This document shows positions 49,544 to 59,545 of a DNA stretch of 64,000 nucleotides, one piece after another. Source of the DNA: Rhodospirillales bacterium BBD 1991-14. Lineage in GTDB: Bacteria; Pseudomonadota; Alphaproteobacteria; Kiloniellales; Kiloniellaceae. The position numbers were made by a program, and so were the translations under genes. Positions within the stretch are counted from its first letter, which is position 1; every line of letters begins with the position of its first letter. Location: assembly GCA_001657395.1 (NCBI GenBank), contig LYSY01000006.1, positions 229,152-293,151 on the forward strand, given 5' to 3'. The notes below the pieces were generated by a model that saw only the letters and a program-made list of their open reading frames with translations, searched no databases and was not told the origin of the DNA.

Positions 49544-50578
49544 ATGCAAGAACAGAGGAAGATTCCCGCAACCGTCATCACCGGATTTCTGGGCGCCGGC
49601 AAGACCTCGGCGATCCGTCATCTCCTGCAGAACGCCAAGGGGCGGCGTATCGCCCTGGTGATCAACGAGTTCGGTGATCTCGGCGTCGACGGCGAGATCC
49701 TGAAGGGCTGCGGCATCGAAGACTGCGGCGAAGACGACGTGGTGGAACTGGCCAACGGCTGCATCTGCTGCACCGTGGCCGACGACTTCCTGCCTACGAT
49801 CCAGGCGCTTCTCGACCGCGCCGACCCGCCCGACCACATCGTCATCGAGACTTCCGGCCTGGCGCTGCCCAAGCCCCTGGTGAAGGCCTTTGCCTGGCCC
49901 GAGGTGCGCACCCGCACCACGGTCGATGGAGTCATTACGATGATCGACGGTCCGGCCGTTGCCGAGGGGCTCTTTGCCGGCGACCCCGAGGCCCTGGCCG
50001 CCCAGCGCGCCGCCGACGAATCCCTCGACCACGATACGCCGCTGGAAGAGCTCTTCGAGGAACAGCTTGCCTGCGCCGACATGGTGGTGATCAACAAGAC
50101 CGACATGCTGGCGGAGGAGGCGCTGCGCGGGGTCGAGGACAGTGTCGCCCGCCATCTGCGCCCGGCGGTGAAGACCGTTCGCTCGGTGCACGGCGCGGTC
50201 GATGCCGCGGTGCTTCTGGGGCTCGACGCGGCGGCGGAGGACGATCTCGACTCGCGTCCCTCCCACATCGATGCCGCCGGTGAGCATGACCACGACGACT
50301 TCACGTCTTTCTCGCTGGAGTTGGATGAGACCGACGCCCCGGAGACACTGGTGCACCGGCTGCTCCCGGTCATCGCCGAGCACGGAATCCTGCGCGTCAA
50401 GGGTTTCGCTGCAGTGACCGGCAAAGCCATGCGCCTTGTGGTGCAGGGGGTCGGCGACCGGCTGCAGCACCACTACGACCGCGACTGGCGGCCGGACGAA
50501 ACGCGCCGGACCCGCCTGGTGATCATCGGCGAGACTGGCCTGGACGAGGCAGCGATCCGGGCCGCGCTGGCGGGCTGA
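49544..50578 (+). CDS. cobW: CobW-type GTPase (cobalt metallochaperone)
   Basis: A 344-residue G3E GTPase. It has Walker A GFLGAGKTS (14-22), metal-binding CxCC motif C73-I-C-C76, and the GTP specificity motif NKTD. A stretch HDHDD near residue 247 adds a possible metal site. CobW is thought to deliver Co(II) to the aerobic cobaltochelatase. It is the first gene of a ten-gene cobalamin operon. The 174-base upstream spacer lacks the B12-box and conserved CCCGC core that would mark a cobalamin riboswitch. Confidence 0.92.
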   Translation: MQEQRKIPATVITGFLGAGKTSAIRHLLQNAKGRRIALVINEFGDLGVDGEILKGCGIEDCGEDDVVELANGCICCTVADDFLPTIQALLDRADPPDHIVIETSGLALPKPLVKAFAWPEVRTRTTVDGVITMIDGPAVAEGLFAGDPEALAAQRAADESLDHDTPLEELFEEQLACADMVVINKTDMLAEEALRGVEDSVARHLRPAVKTVRSVHGAVDAAVLLGLDAAAEDDLDSRPSHIDAAGEHDHDDFTSFSLELDETDAPETLVHRLLPVIAEHGILRVKGFAAVTGKAMRLVVQGVGDRLQHHYDRDWRPDETRRTRLVIIGETGLDEAAIRAALAG

Positions 50579-50582
50579 GCCC

Positions 50583-53500
50583 ATGCACCTGCTGCAGGCG
50601 ACGCCGGGGGCCATTGCCGACGGATCGGAGGCGGTGGATCTCGGCCAGACGCCCGGTGACATCGTCTTTCTTTCCGCGGCGGACACGGAGTTGGCCGCGC
50701 TTGCCGCCGCACAGGCGGCATTGGGGGATAAGGCGCCAAGCCTGCGCCTCGCCAATCTCATGCAACTCGGCCACAACCTTTCGGTCGATCTCTACGTCGA
50801 GCAGGTGATTTCCGGCGCCCGTCTGGTGATCGTGCGCCTATTGGGCGGCGAGAGTTATTGGCCCTACGGTGTCGAGCAGATCCATGCGGCCTGCCGTGAG
50901 CGGGGCATCGCCCTTGCCATGCTGCCGGGCGACGAACAGCCGGACCCCGGTCTTTCGGCTTACGGAACCCTGGCGGAGGACGCGGCGCTGCGCCTCTGGC
51001 GCTACTGCATCGAGGGCGGCCCGGAGAATGCGCTCAACCTGCTGCGCTACGCCGCCAGCCTGCTGGGCCGGGAGAGCAGCTGGCAGGAACCGCGCCCGCT
51101 GCTGCGGGCCGGCCTCTACTGGCCGGCCGCCGCCCAGCCTGCGTTGCAGGACCTGCAGCGGCACTGGCGCGCTGCCGCTCCGGTGGCCGCCATTGTCTTC
51201 TACCGTGCGCTGCTCCAGGCAGGAAACCTCGCCGCCGTCGATGCGCTCATCGCCGGACTGCAAGCGCAGGGGGTCAATCCGCTGCCGCTCTACTGCAGCA
51301 GCCTTAAGGACCCGCAGGCGGCGGAGGTGGCGGCGGCCCTGCTGGCCGAGGCGGGGACGGAAACCGTTCTCAATGCCACGGGCTTCGCCCTGACGGCGCC
51401 AGGCGCCGAGCGCGGCAGCACGCCCTTCGACGCCTGTGACGGGCCGGTCCTGCAGGTGGTCTTTTCCGGCGGCAATCAGGCCGTCTGGGCGGAGGGAATG
51501 ACGGGCCTTTCGGCCCGCGATATCGCCATGAACGTCGCGCTTCCGGAAGTCGACGGCCGGGTGCTGACCCGCGCCGTCTCTTTCAAGGGCGAGGCGCGCT
51601 ACGATCCGGCGACACAGACCTCCGTCGTCGCTTACGAACCCGTCGCGGATCGCATCGACTTTGTCGCTGCCTTGACGGCCAACTGGCTGCGGCTGCGCCG
51701 CATGCCGGCGGGCAAGCGCTCGGTCGCGCTGATCCTCGCCAACTATCCCAACCAGGACGGGCGCCTCGGCAACGGCGTCGGGCTCGACACCCCGGCGGGG
51801 ACCCTGAATGTGCTCCGCGCCCTGAAGGCCGAGGGCTACGACACCGGCGAGCTGCCGCACGACGGACAGGCGCTGATCGAGCGGCTCGCGGCGGGGCCCA
51901 CCAACGACCTGACGGCGCGTGCCGAGCGCCCCGGCGGCGAGCGTTATCCCTTGGCTTCCTACCGGCGCTTCTTCGCCCGGCTGCCGCGGGCGGTGCAGGG
52001 TGCCGTTGCGGAACGCTGGGGCGATGCCGCCGACGATCCCTTCGTTGAGGGCGACACGTTTCGGTTGGCGGCTTTTCGTCTCGGCAAGGTCGTCGTCGGC
52101 CTGCAGCCGGCGCGTGGCTACAACATCGATCCCGTCGCCAGCTATCACGATCCGGACCTGGTGCCGCCGCATGGTTATCTCGCCTTCTATGCCTGGCTGC
52201 GTGAGACGATGGGCGTGCATGCGGTCGTCCACATGGGCAAGCACGGCAACATGGAATGGCTGCCGGGCAAGGCTCTCGCGCTTTCGGAAGGCTGCTTCCC
52301 GGAGGCTGTCTTCGGACCGCTGCCGCACCTCTATCCCTTTATTGTCAACGACCCGGGCGAGGGTACCCAGGCCAAGCGCCGCGCCCAGGCGGTCATCGTC
52401 GATCACCTGACGCCGCCGCTGACGCGCGCCGAGACCTATGGCCCGCTGGCGGAACTGGAGCGCCTGGTGGACGAGTACTACGACGCCGCCGGCCTCGATC
52501 CGCGGCGTCTGAAGGTGCTGGGCGAGGAGATCCTTCAGCTCTCTGCGGCCAGCGGTCTCGACAAGGACTGCGGCATTGCCACGGAAGACGATGCCGAGAC
52601 CGCGCTCGGCAAGCTCGACAACCACCTCTGCGAACTGAAGGAAATGCAGATCCGCGACGGGCTGCACATCTTCGGCGAGTCGCCTCATGGCTGCCAGGAA
52701 ACCGATCTGCTGGTGGCGCTCACCCGCCTGCCGCGCGGCCGGGGGGATGGAGGCGATGCCTCGCTGATCCGCGCCTTGGCGCAGGATCTGGGCCTTGAGG
52801 ATTTCAACCCGCTGGACTGTGTGCTGGGCGACCCCTGGTGCGGGCCGAAGCCGGCCTCACTTGGTCCGGCGGCAGGCTGGCGCAGTCAGGGCGACACGGT
52901 CGAACGCCTGGAACTGCTGGCGCAGGCGCTTGTGGCCGGAACCCAGGCCGCCGATCCGGACTGGACGGAAACGAGGGCCGTTCTGGCCAGCATCGAAGCG
53001 CAGGTCCGGCCCGCCGTGGCGGCTTCCGGCGCGGCGGAGGTTGCCGGTCTCCTGCGCGGCCTCGACGGCCGTTTCGTCGCGTCCGGGCCGTCCGGAGCGC
53101 CGACCCGCGGGCGTCTGGACGTGCTGCCGACGGGACGCAACTTCTACTCCGTCGACACCCGCACCGTGCCGACCCCGGCGGCCTGGCAGCTCGGCTGGGC
53201 TTCCGCCGAGCGACTGCTGCTGCGCCACCGGCAGGAGGAAGGGGGCTGGCCGCGGCGCCTGGCGCTCTCCGCCTGGGGCACCGCCAACATGCGCACCGGC
53301 GGCGACGATGTCGCCCAGGCCCTGGCGCTGATGGGTGTGAAACCGACCTGGGAGACGGCCTCGCGCCGCATCACCGGTTTCGAGATCCTGCCCCTGTCGG
53401 TGCTGGACCGGCCGCGCGTCGACGTGACCCTGCGGGTCTCCGGTTTCTTTCGCGATGCCTTTCCGGCGCAGATCGATCTGGTGGACTCCGCCGCCCGCGC

Positions 53501-54323
53501 GGTGGCGGTGCTCGACGAACCGCCGGAGCAGAACCCCCTGGCCGCCCAGGTGGCCGACGACAGAGCCCGGCTGATGGCCGAGGGGATGTCGGAGGAGGAG
53601 GCGCAGCGGCGTGCCGGCTTCCGGGTTTTCGGCTCCAAGCCTGGGGCCTACGGCGCCGGACTGCAGGCACTGATCGACGAGCGCGGCTGGCGCGAGACGG
53701 CGGACCTCGCCAGGGCCTACCTGGCCTGGGGCGGCTACGCCTATGGTGCCGGTGCCGGCGGGCAGGCGGCGCAGGATCTCTTCGAAGCGCGGCTCGGCAG
53801 TGTGGAGGCGGTGGTCCACAATCAGGACAATCGGGAGCACGATCTGCTGGACTCTGACGACTACTATCAGTTCGAAGGCGGGCTGACGGCAGCGGTGGAG
53901 CATCTCTCCGGCGCCCGGCCGCGGGTCTACCACAACGATCACTCCCGCCCCGAAAGCCCGAAGATCCGCACGCTGGAAGAGGAAATCGCCCGCGTGGTGC
54001 GCGCCCGGGTGGTCAATCCCAAGTGGGTCGCGGGGGTCATGCGCCACGGCTACAAGGGCGCTTTCGAGATGGCGGCGACGGTGGACTATCTCTTCGCCTT
54101 TGCCGCCACGACCGGTGCGGTCGCCGATCATCATTTCGATGCCGTTTACGAGGCTTACCTGGAAGACCCGGCCGTGCGATCCTTTCTGGAAGACAAGAAT
54201 CCGGCGGCCCTGGCGGAGATGGCGGCGCGTCTGGCCGAGGCGCAGGAACGTGGCCTCTGGCGCGCCCGTTCCAACTCCGCCGCCGGAGAACTCGCCGCGC
54301 TCACCAAGCTGGAGGTTGCCTGA
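50583..54323 (+). CDS. cobN: Cobaltochelatase subunit CobN
   Basis: A 1246-residue large subunit of the ATP-dependent aerobic cobaltochelatase, related to magnesium chelatase BchH. Recognisable segments are ANYPNQDGRLGNGVGLDTPA, VVHMGKHGNMEWLPGKALAL, YPFIVNDPGEGTQAKRRAQA and YTHNDHSRPESPKIRTLEEE-like HNDHSRPESPKIRTLEEEIA. It inserts cobalt into hydrogenobyrinic acid a,c-diamide together with CobS and CobT, neither of which is in this window. It starts 4 bases after cobW without an obvious Shine-Dalgarno, so it relies on coupling. Confidence 0.95.
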   Translation: MHLLQATPGAIADGSEAVDLGQTPGDIVFLSAADTELAALAAAQAALGDKAPSLRLANLMQLGHNLSVDLYVEQVISGARLVIVRLLGGESYWPYGVEQIHAACRERGIALAMLPGDEQPDPGLSAYGTLAEDAALRLWRYCIEGGPENALNLLRYAASLLGRESSWQEPRPLLRAGLYWPAAAQPALQDLQRHWRAAAPVAAIVFYRALLQAGNLAAVDALIAGLQAQGVNPLPLYCSSLKDPQAAEVAAALLAEAGTETVLNATGFALTAPGAERGSTPFDACDGPVLQVVFSGGNQAVWAEGMTGLSARDIAMNVALPEVDGRVLTRAVSFKGEARYDPATQTSVVAYEPVADRIDFVAALTANWLRLRRMPAGKRSVALILANYPNQDGRLGNGVGLDTPAGTLNVLRALKAEGYDTGELPHDGQALIERLAAGPTNDLTARAERPGGERYPLASYRRFFARLPRAVQGAVAERWGDAADDPFVEGDTFRLAAFRLGKVVVGLQPARGYNIDPVASYHDPDLVPPHGYLAFYAWLRETMGVHAVVHMGKHGNMEWLPGKALALSEGCFPEAVFGPLPHLYPFIVNDPGEGTQAKRRAQAVIVDHLTPPLTRAETYGPLAELERLVDEYYDAAGLDPRRLKVLGEEILQLSAASGLDKDCGIATEDDAETALGKLDNHLCELKEMQIRDGLHIFGESPHGCQETDLLVALTRLPRGRGDGGDASLIRALAQDLGLEDFNPLDCVLGDPWCGPKPASLGPAAGWRSQGDTVERLELLAQALVAGTQAADPDWTETRAVLASIEAQVRPAVAASGAAEVAGLLRGLDGRFVASGPSGAPTRGRLDVLPTGRNFYSVDTRTVPTPAAWQLGWASAERLLLRHRQEEGGWPRRLALSAWGTANMRTGGDDVAQALALMGVKPTWETASRRITGFEILPLSVLDRPRVDVTLRVSGFFRDAFPAQIDLVDSAARAVAVLDEPPEQNPLAAQVADDRARLMAEGMSEEEAQRRAGFRVFGSKPGAYGAGLQALIDERGWRETADLARAYLAWGGYAYGAGAGGQAAQDLFEARLGSVEAVVHNQDNREHDLLDSDDYYQFEGGLTAAVEHLSGARPRVYHNDHSRPESPKIRTLEEEIARVVRARVVNPKWVAGVMRHGYKGAFEMAATVDYLFAFAATTGAVADHHFDAVYEAYLEDPAVRSFLEDKNPAALAEMAARLAEAQERGLWRARSNSAAGELAALTKLEVA

Positions 54324-54325
54324 AC

Positions 54326-54976
54326 ATGGCGGAGATGAGCGAAGAGGACATCAATGCGCGGGCCAACGAGAAAGCCCGCAAGCGCAAGGCCGCCCGCGAC
54401 AAGATGTTGGCCGACAAGACCAAGGAAAAGGGTCTGCTGATCGTCCACACCGGCAAGGGCAAGGGCAAATCCACTGCGGCCTTTGGCCTTGTGTTCCGGG
54501 CGTTGGGCAACGGCATGCGTGTCGGTATCGTGCAGTATGTGAAAGGCAAGTGGGAGACCGGCGAGCGGACGGCGCTGGACAAGTTCTCCGACCAGGTGAC
54601 CATCAAAGCGATGGGCGAGGGCTTCACCTGGGACACCCAGGACCGCGCCCGCGACATCGCCGCGGCCAAGGCGGCCTGGGAGAAGTCCAAGGAGATGATC
54701 GAGGCCTGCCGCGGCCCTGCCAATTCAAAAGAGGGCCGTCCCTATGACATGATCGTCCTGGACGAACTGAACATCGTGCTGCGCTACGACTACCTGCCGC
54801 TGGAGGAGGTGGTGGCGGTGCTCGACAATCGTCCGGAGATGCTCCACATCGTCGTCACCGGGCGCAACGCCAAGCCGGAGCTCATCGAGGCCGCCGATCT
54901 GGTGACCGAGATGACCCAGGTCAAACACCCCTTCCGCGAGCAGGGCGTTAAGGCGCAGGTGGGGATCGAGTTTTGA
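54326..54976 (+). CDS. cobO: Cob(I)yrinic acid a,c-diamide adenosyltransferase
   Basis: A 216-residue CobO/BtuR-type corrinoid adenosyltransferase. The P-loop GKGKGKSTA (43-51) is in the reversed-orientation form of this family. [27 protein letters not shown] and [14 protein letters not shown] follow. It attaches the 5'-deoxyadenosyl group to reduced corrinoid. The ATG at 54326 follows the cobN stop by 2 bases. The N-terminal 30 residues are a highly charged helix. Confidence 0.95.
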   Translation: MAEMSEEDINARANEKARKRKAARDKMLADKTKEKGLLIVHTGKGKGKSTAAFGLVFRALGNGMRVGIVQYVKGKWETGERTALDKFSDQVTIKAMGEGFTWDTQDRARDIAAAKAAWEKSKEMIEACRGPANSKEGRPYDMIVLDELNIVLRYDYLPLEEVVAVLDNRPEMLHIVVTGRNAKPELIEAADLVTEMTQVKHPFREQGVKAQVGIEF

Positions 54977-56487
54977 GTTCGATCCCGGCCATCATGATCC
55001 AGGGCACCGGCTCCGATGTCGGCAAGTCCCTGATCGTGGCCGGGCTCTGCCGTGCCTTTGCCCGGTGCGGCCTGACGGTGCGGCCCTTCAAGCCGCAGAA
55101 CATGTCCAATAACGCGGCGGTCACGGCCGACGGCGGCGAGATCGGCCGCGCCCAGGCGCTGCAGGCCCGCGCCTGCGGCGTAGCACCGGTCACCGACATG
55201 AACCCGGTCCTGCTGAAACCGCAAAGCGAGATCGGCGCCCAGGTGGTGGTGCAGGGGCGGATCTGGGGCAACGCCAAGGCCCGCGCCTATCAGGCGCTGA
55301 AGGGCGAGCTGCTGCCGAAAGTGCTGGAAAGCTTCCGGCGTCTGTCGGCGCAAGCCGATCTGGTGATCGTCGAGGGGGCGGGCAGCCCGGCGGAGGTGAA
55401 CCTGCGCGCCGGCGACATCGCCAACATGGGCTTCGCCGAGGCGGCCGATCTGCCGGTGGTGCTGGTGGCCGACATCGATCGCGGCGGCGTCATCGCCAGC
55501 CTGGTTGGCAGCCACGCCGTCATTGCCTCTGCGGAGGCGCGGCGCGTCGCTGGCTACGTCATCAACAAGTTCCGCGGCGACGTCAGCCTCTTCGACGACG
55601 GCCTCAGCATCATCACCGAGCACACAGGCTGGCCCTCCCTGGGGGTGGTGCCCTTCTTTCCGGCGGCGGCACGTCTTCCGGCGGAGGATGCGGTGGTGCT
55701 TTCGCACAGCCGTGTAGCCGAGGGTCGGGAGATCAGGATCGCTGTGCCGCAGCTCGCGCGCATTGCCAACTTCGACGACTTCGATCCCCTGATCGCCGAG
55801 CCCGACGTGGCACTGGACTTTGTCGAGCCGGGCCGGGCGCTGCCCGGCGACGCCGATCTGGTGATCCTGCCGGGTTCCAAGGCGACGCTCGCAGACCTGG
55901 CGTTCCTGCGCGACCAGGGCTGGGACCTCGATCTGCGCGCCCACCTGCGCCGCGGCGGCCGGGTGCTGGGCATCTGCGGCGGTTATCAGATGCTGGGGCG
56001 GCGCATCAGCGACCCCCAGGGGATCGAGGGACCCGCGGGCGGGACCGCGGAAGGCCTGGGGCTGCTGGCGGTCGAGACGCGCCTGACGGATGAGAAGACG
56101 CTTCAGGAGGTGGAGGGCCACCACCTGGAAAGCGGTGCAGAGGTCAGGGGCTACGAGATCCACGTCGGCGTCACCGAAGGGCCGGACCGTGCGCGGTCGT
56201 ATCTTGAGCTGGCCGGACGCCCGGAGGGGGCGGTTTCCGCTGACGGCAAGGCGGCAGGCTGTTACCTGCACGGCCTCTTTACGTCCGATGCCTTCCGCCA
56301 GGGGCTGCTTGCGATGCTCGGCGCGCAGGCCCACGCGGGCTTGGCTTACGAATCGATGGTGGAGGAGACTCTGGACGCCCTGGCGGGGCATCTGGAGAGC
56401 CACCTGGAACTGGACCGGATCCTGGAGATCGCCCGGGGCGGAGAGGTGGCGCATTTCCCTTTGCCCCAACCCCGCCAGGCCCCCTAA
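54973..56487 (+). CDS. cobQ: Cobyric acid synthase
   Basis: A 504-residue glutamine-dependent amidotransferase that amidates adenosylcobyrinic acid a,c-diamide at b, d, e and g. The N-terminal dethiobiotin-synthetase-like domain has [16 protein letters not shown] and [12 protein letters not shown]. The C-terminal class I glutaminase-like domain has nucleophile C335 in [10 protein letters not shown] and a His in YLHGLF. It starts at a TTG whose last bases overlap the cobO stop (TTGA), indicating coupling. Confidence 0.95.
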   Translation: MSSIPAIMIQGTGSDVGKSLIVAGLCRAFARCGLTVRPFKPQNMSNNAAVTADGGEIGRAQALQARACGVAPVTDMNPVLLKPQSEIGAQVVVQGRIWGNAKARAYQALKGELLPKVLESFRRLSAQADLVIVEGAGSPAEVNLRAGDIANMGFAEAADLPVVLVADIDRGGVIASLVGSHAVIASAEARRVAGYVINKFRGDVSLFDDGLSIITEHTGWPSLGVVPFFPAAARLPAEDAVVLSHSRVAEGREIRIAVPQLARIANFDDFDPLIAEPDVALDFVEPGRALPGDADLVILPGSKATLADLAFLRDQGWDLDLRAHLRRGGRVLGICGGYQMLGRRISDPQGIEGPAGGTAEGLGLLAVETRLTDEKTLQEVEGHHLESGAEVRGYEIHVGVTEGPDRARSYLELAGRPEGAVSADGKAAGCYLHGLFTSDAFRQGLLAMLGAQAHAGLAYESMVEETLDALAGHLESHLELDRILEIARGGEVAHFPLPQPRQAP

Positions 56488-56532
56488 AGTCCCTGCTCGA
56501 AACAGAGCAAAGGGGCGTACAAGGAGAGACGG

Positions 56533-57612
56533 ATGAGCAAGATCGGTGTGATGGTCTGCGGTCATGGCAGCCGCGATGAAGGCGCGGTGCGGGAGTTCGA
56601 GGCTGTGGCCCGCGGTATCCGCGAGCGCCTGCCCCACTTTGACGTGGAGAGCGGCTTCCTGGAGTTCGCCCGGCCGATCATCCGCGACGGCCTGGACAAG
56701 CTGCGTGGACGTGGTGTGACCCAGTGCCTGGCGATTCCCGGCATGCTCTTTGCCGCCGGCCATGCCAAGAACGACATCCCGTCGGTCCTTAACACCTATC
56801 AGGCCCAGCATCCGGAGATGTCGATCGACTACGGGCGCGAGCTGGCCATCGACCCGAAGATGCTGAAGGCCGCCAGCGACCGCATCGAGGAAGCGATGAG
56901 CGGACTGAGCGACGACGTGCCGCGCCATGAGACGCTGCTGATGGTGGTCGGCCGCGGCGCCTCCGACCCCGACGCCAACTCCAACGTCGCCAAGGTCATG
57001 CGCATGCTCTGGGAGGGGCTGGGCTTCGGCTGGGGCGAAACCTGCTATTCCGGCGTCACCTTCCCGCTGGTGGAGCCGGGCCTGGAGCATGCCGCGCGTC
57101 TCGGCTATCGCCGCATCGTCGTGTTTCCGTACTTCCTTTTCACTGGCATCCTGGTGAAGCGCATCTACGACTACACCGATCAGGTGGCGGCCCGGCATCC
57201 GGAGATCGAGTTCGTCAAGGCGCCCTACCTGAACGACCATCCGGCGGTGCTGGATGCCTTCGCCGAGCGCGTGCAGGAGATCCTCGACGGCGAGAACCTG
57301 ATGAACTGCAAGCTCTGCAAGTACCGCGAGCAGGTTCTGGGCTTCGAGGCCGAGGTCGGTCTGGCCCAGGAGAGCCACCACCATCACGTCGAGGGCGTCG
57401 GCACCGGCGGCCATTCCCACGACCATGATCACGGTCACGATCATGACCATGGGCCCGGCCACGGAAATGGGCACCACCACCACAGCCACGATCATGGGCA
57501 CGGACATGATCATGGACACGGCCACGGCCACGGGCATGACCACCACCATCATCCCTATCCCCATGCCGACCACCCCCTGGGCCCGGTCAGCATGAAAAAG
57601 AAGTCGGCGTGA
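56533..57612 (+). CDS. cbiX: Sirohydrochlorin cobaltochelatase CbiX with His-rich tail
   Basis: A 359-residue ATP-independent class II chelatase of the long CbiX type, with two tandem CbiX/CbiK-like half-domains (VCGHGSRDEGAVREF and VVGRGASDPDANSNV). After them comes a Cys pair C259-x-x-C262 (NCKLCKYREQ), seen in CbiX proteins that carry an Fe-S cluster. A tail of about 80 residues (279-359) holds 31 histidines in HDH/HGH repeats, a cobalt-storage sequence. It inserts cobalt early, into sirohydrochlorin. A strong AAGGAGAG Shine-Dalgarno precedes it. Its presence beside the late-acting cobN is unusual. Confidence 0.92.
   Translation: MSKIGVMVCGHGSRDEGAVREFEAVARGIRERLPHFDVESGFLEFARPIIRDGLDKLRGRGVTQCLAIPGMLFAAGHAKNDIPSVLNTYQAQHPEMSIDYGRELAIDPKMLKAASDRIEEAMSGLSDDVPRHETLLMVVGRGASDPDANSNVAKVMRMLWEGLGFGWGETCYSGVTFPLVEPGLEHAARLGYRRIVVFPYFLFTGILVKRIYDYTDQVAARHPEIEFVKAPYLNDHPAVLDAFAERVQEILDGENLMNCKLCKYREQVLGFEAEVGLAQESHHHHVEGVGTGGHSHDHDHGHDHDHGPGHGNGHHHHSHDHGHGHDHGHGHGHGHDHHHHPYPHADHPLGPVSMKKKSA
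57410..57560 (+). repeat. Low-complexity His-codon repeat in cbiX
   Basis: A stretch of CAT/CAC codons alternating with GAC and GGC encodes the HD/HG repeats of the CbiX tail. Such runs are prone to slippage, so tail length may vary between strains. Confidence 0.7.
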
Positions 57613-57634
57613 CAGCCACAGACCGCCGTTCGCC

Positions 57635-58273
57635 ATGACCGCTGCGCTCGACGACTACATCCGCGATCCCGCGGAGATCACCCGCCGCTCCTTCGAGATC
57701 GTGCGGGCGGAGACCGATCTTTCGGCGCTGCCGCCTGACGTGGCGGAGGTCGCTCTGCGGGTGGTCCATGCCTGCGGCATGCCGGAAATTGCCGGCGACC
57801 TGGCCTGTGCCGGCGCTCTCGTTGCTGGCGGGCGCGGTGCTCTGCAGGCGGGCCGTCCGGTCCTGGCGGACTGCCGCATGGTCGCCGACGGTGTCACGCG
57901 CAGCCGTCTGCCGTCCGACAACGCAGTGATCTGCACTCTGGGCGATGCGCGCACGCCCGCGCTGGCGAAGACCTTGGGCACGACCCGCTCCGCCGCTGCG
58001 GTGGACCTTTGGGAAAAGGATCTCGATGGCGCCGTCGTTGCCATCGGCAACGCGCCGACAGCGCTGTACCGTCTGATCGAGGTTCTCCGGGGCGGCGCGC
58101 CCCGGCCGGCGGTGGTCCTCGCCTTTCCGGTCGGCTTTGTCGGCGCGGCGGAATCGAAAGAGGCGCTGATCGCCGCAGACCTTGGCATTCCTTATCTTAC
58201 CCTGCGCGGACGGCGCGGCGGTAGCGCCATGGCGGCGGCCGCCGTGAACGCCCTGGCCCGCGCCGGCCTGTGA
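57635..58273 (+). CDS. cobH: Precorrin-8X methylmutase
   Basis: A 212-residue CobH/CbiC protein, moving the C11 methyl group to C12 to form hydrogenobyrinic acid. The N-terminal YIRDPAEITRRSFEIVRAE contains the family RSF block. RVVHACGMPEIAGDLAC places the catalytic His. GNAPTALYRLIEVL and PVGFVGAAESKEAL match the family. Normal length. Its stop overlaps the cobL start (TGATG). Confidence 0.95.
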   Translation: MTAALDDYIRDPAEITRRSFEIVRAETDLSALPPDVAEVALRVVHACGMPEIAGDLACAGALVAGGRGALQAGRPVLADCRMVADGVTRSRLPSDNAVICTLGDARTPALAKTLGTTRSAAAVDLWEKDLDGAVVAIGNAPTALYRLIEVLRGGAPRPAVVLAFPVGFVGAAESKEALIAADLGIPYLTLRGRRGGSAMAAAAVNALARAGL

Positions 58274-59532
58274 TGGTCATGGCGGGCAAGACGGAAACCA
58301 GCCCCTGGCTGTCGCTGATCGGGATCGGCGAGGACGGGCTTGATGGGCTGACGCCTGCGGCCCGCCGACTGGTCGACGATGCCGAGGTGTTGGTCGGTGG
58401 GGAGCGCCACCTGGCCATGGTGCCGCCGGACGGGCGGGAGCGGCTCGCCTGGCCGAGCCCGCTTGCCGCCCTGCTCGATGAGATCGAGGGGCGGCGCGGC
58501 CAACGCGTCTGCGTGCTCGCCACCGGCGATCCGCTCTGGTACGGCATCGGCGTTTCCCTGCTGAAGCGTATCCCGCGCGCAGAGATGACTCTGCTTCCTG
58601 GGCTTTCGGCTTTCGCGCTGGCCGCCGCCCGCCTGGGCTGGCCTCTGGCGGAGGTGCAGACCCTGACTCTGCACGGACGCCCCCTGGCTCTGCTTCAGTC
58701 CACCATTCAGCCGGGTGCCAGGCTTCTGATCCTGAGCGAGGGGGCGGAGACGCCGGCGGCGGTCGCAGCGCTGCTCTGCGAGCGCGGCTATGGCGAAAGC
58801 CGCATGACGGTCCTGGAACATATGGACGGTGTTGCCGAACGCCACCTTGAAAGGACCGCCGAAAGCTGGCAGGTCAACGACGTGGCGGCGCTCAACACCC
58901 TGGCCGTCGACTGCATCGCCGGGCCGGCGGCGGCCCTGCTGCCGACGACGCCCGGCCTGCCGGACGAGGCCTTTCGCCACGACGGCCAGATGACCAAGCG
59001 GGAGATGCGGGCAGTGACCCTGGCCTCGCTCGCCCCTGTCGCCGGCCAGTTGTTGTGGGATGTGGGCGCCGGCTGCGGCTCCGTGGCGATCGAATGGATG
59101 CGCGCGGCGCCGCGCAGCCGCGCCGTCGCCATCGAGCGCAAGGCGGAGCGCCGGGCGATGATCGCCGAAAACGCCGAGGCCCTGGGCACGCCGATGTTGG
59201 AGATCGTCGCCGGGGAGGCGCCCGCCGCCCTGGCCGGGCTGGAAGCGCCGGATGCGGTTTTTATCGGCGGCGGCGTGTCGTCACGGGACGTCATCGAAGC
59301 CTGTTGGGCGGCACTGAAGCCTGGTGGCCGTATGGTGGCCAACGCGGTCACCCTGGAAGGGGAGCAGGCGCTGCTCGCCTGGCAGCAGCGTGAAGGGGGG
59401 ACGCTCAGCCGGCTCTCGGTGTCGCGGGCCGAGGCGGTCGGGCCCTTTCAGGGCTGGCGTCCGATGATGCCGGTGACCCACTACGCCCAGACGAAGGCGC
59501 GGGCTGCCCGGCGGGCGGCGGACACGCCGTGA
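58273..59532 (+). CDS. cobL: Precorrin-6Y C5,15-methyltransferase (decarboxylating)
   Basis: About 419 residues, a fusion of CbiE-like and CbiT-like SAM methyltransferases. The N-terminal half has the tetrapyrrole methylase fold (IGIGEDGLDGLTPAARRLVD; LATGDPLWYGIGVSLL; PGLSAFALAAARLGW). The C-terminal half has the class I SAM site VGAGCGSVAIEWMRA. It methylates C5 and C15 and removes the acetate carboxyl at C12. The start is one of three in-frame codons at 58270 (GTG), 58273 and 58279 (ATG). Confidence 0.94.
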   Translation: MVMAGKTETSPWLSLIGIGEDGLDGLTPAARRLVDDAEVLVGGERHLAMVPPDGRERLAWPSPLAALLDEIEGRRGQRVCVLATGDPLWYGIGVSLLKRIPRAEMTLLPGLSAFALAAARLGWPLAEVQTLTLHGRPLALLQSTIQPGARLLILSEGAETPAAVAALLCERGYGESRMTVLEHMDGVAERHLERTAESWQVNDVAALNTLAVDCIAGPAAALLPTTPGLPDEAFRHDGQMTKREMRAVTLASLAPVAGQLLWDVGAGCGSVAIEWMRAAPRSRAVAIERKAERRAMIAENAEALGTPMLEIVAGEAPAALAGLEAPDAVFIGGGVSSRDVIEACWAALKPGGRMVANAVTLEGEQALLAWQQREGGTLSRLSVSRAEAVGPFQGWRPMMPVTHYAQTKARAARRAADTP

Positions 59533-59545
59533 GCGGCAGGCTCCC

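Noticed and set aside
57410..57560. CRISPR-like regular repeats
   Set aside because: The periodicity is His/Asp/Gly codons of the CbiX tail in frame; there are no unique spacers.
54790..57636. A 948-codon minus-strand open frame across cobO, cobQ and cbiX
   Set aside because: It lies wholly antisense to three clear cobalamin genes; the product has no domain and an Arg/His/Ala composition typical of reverse-strand GC-rich frames.
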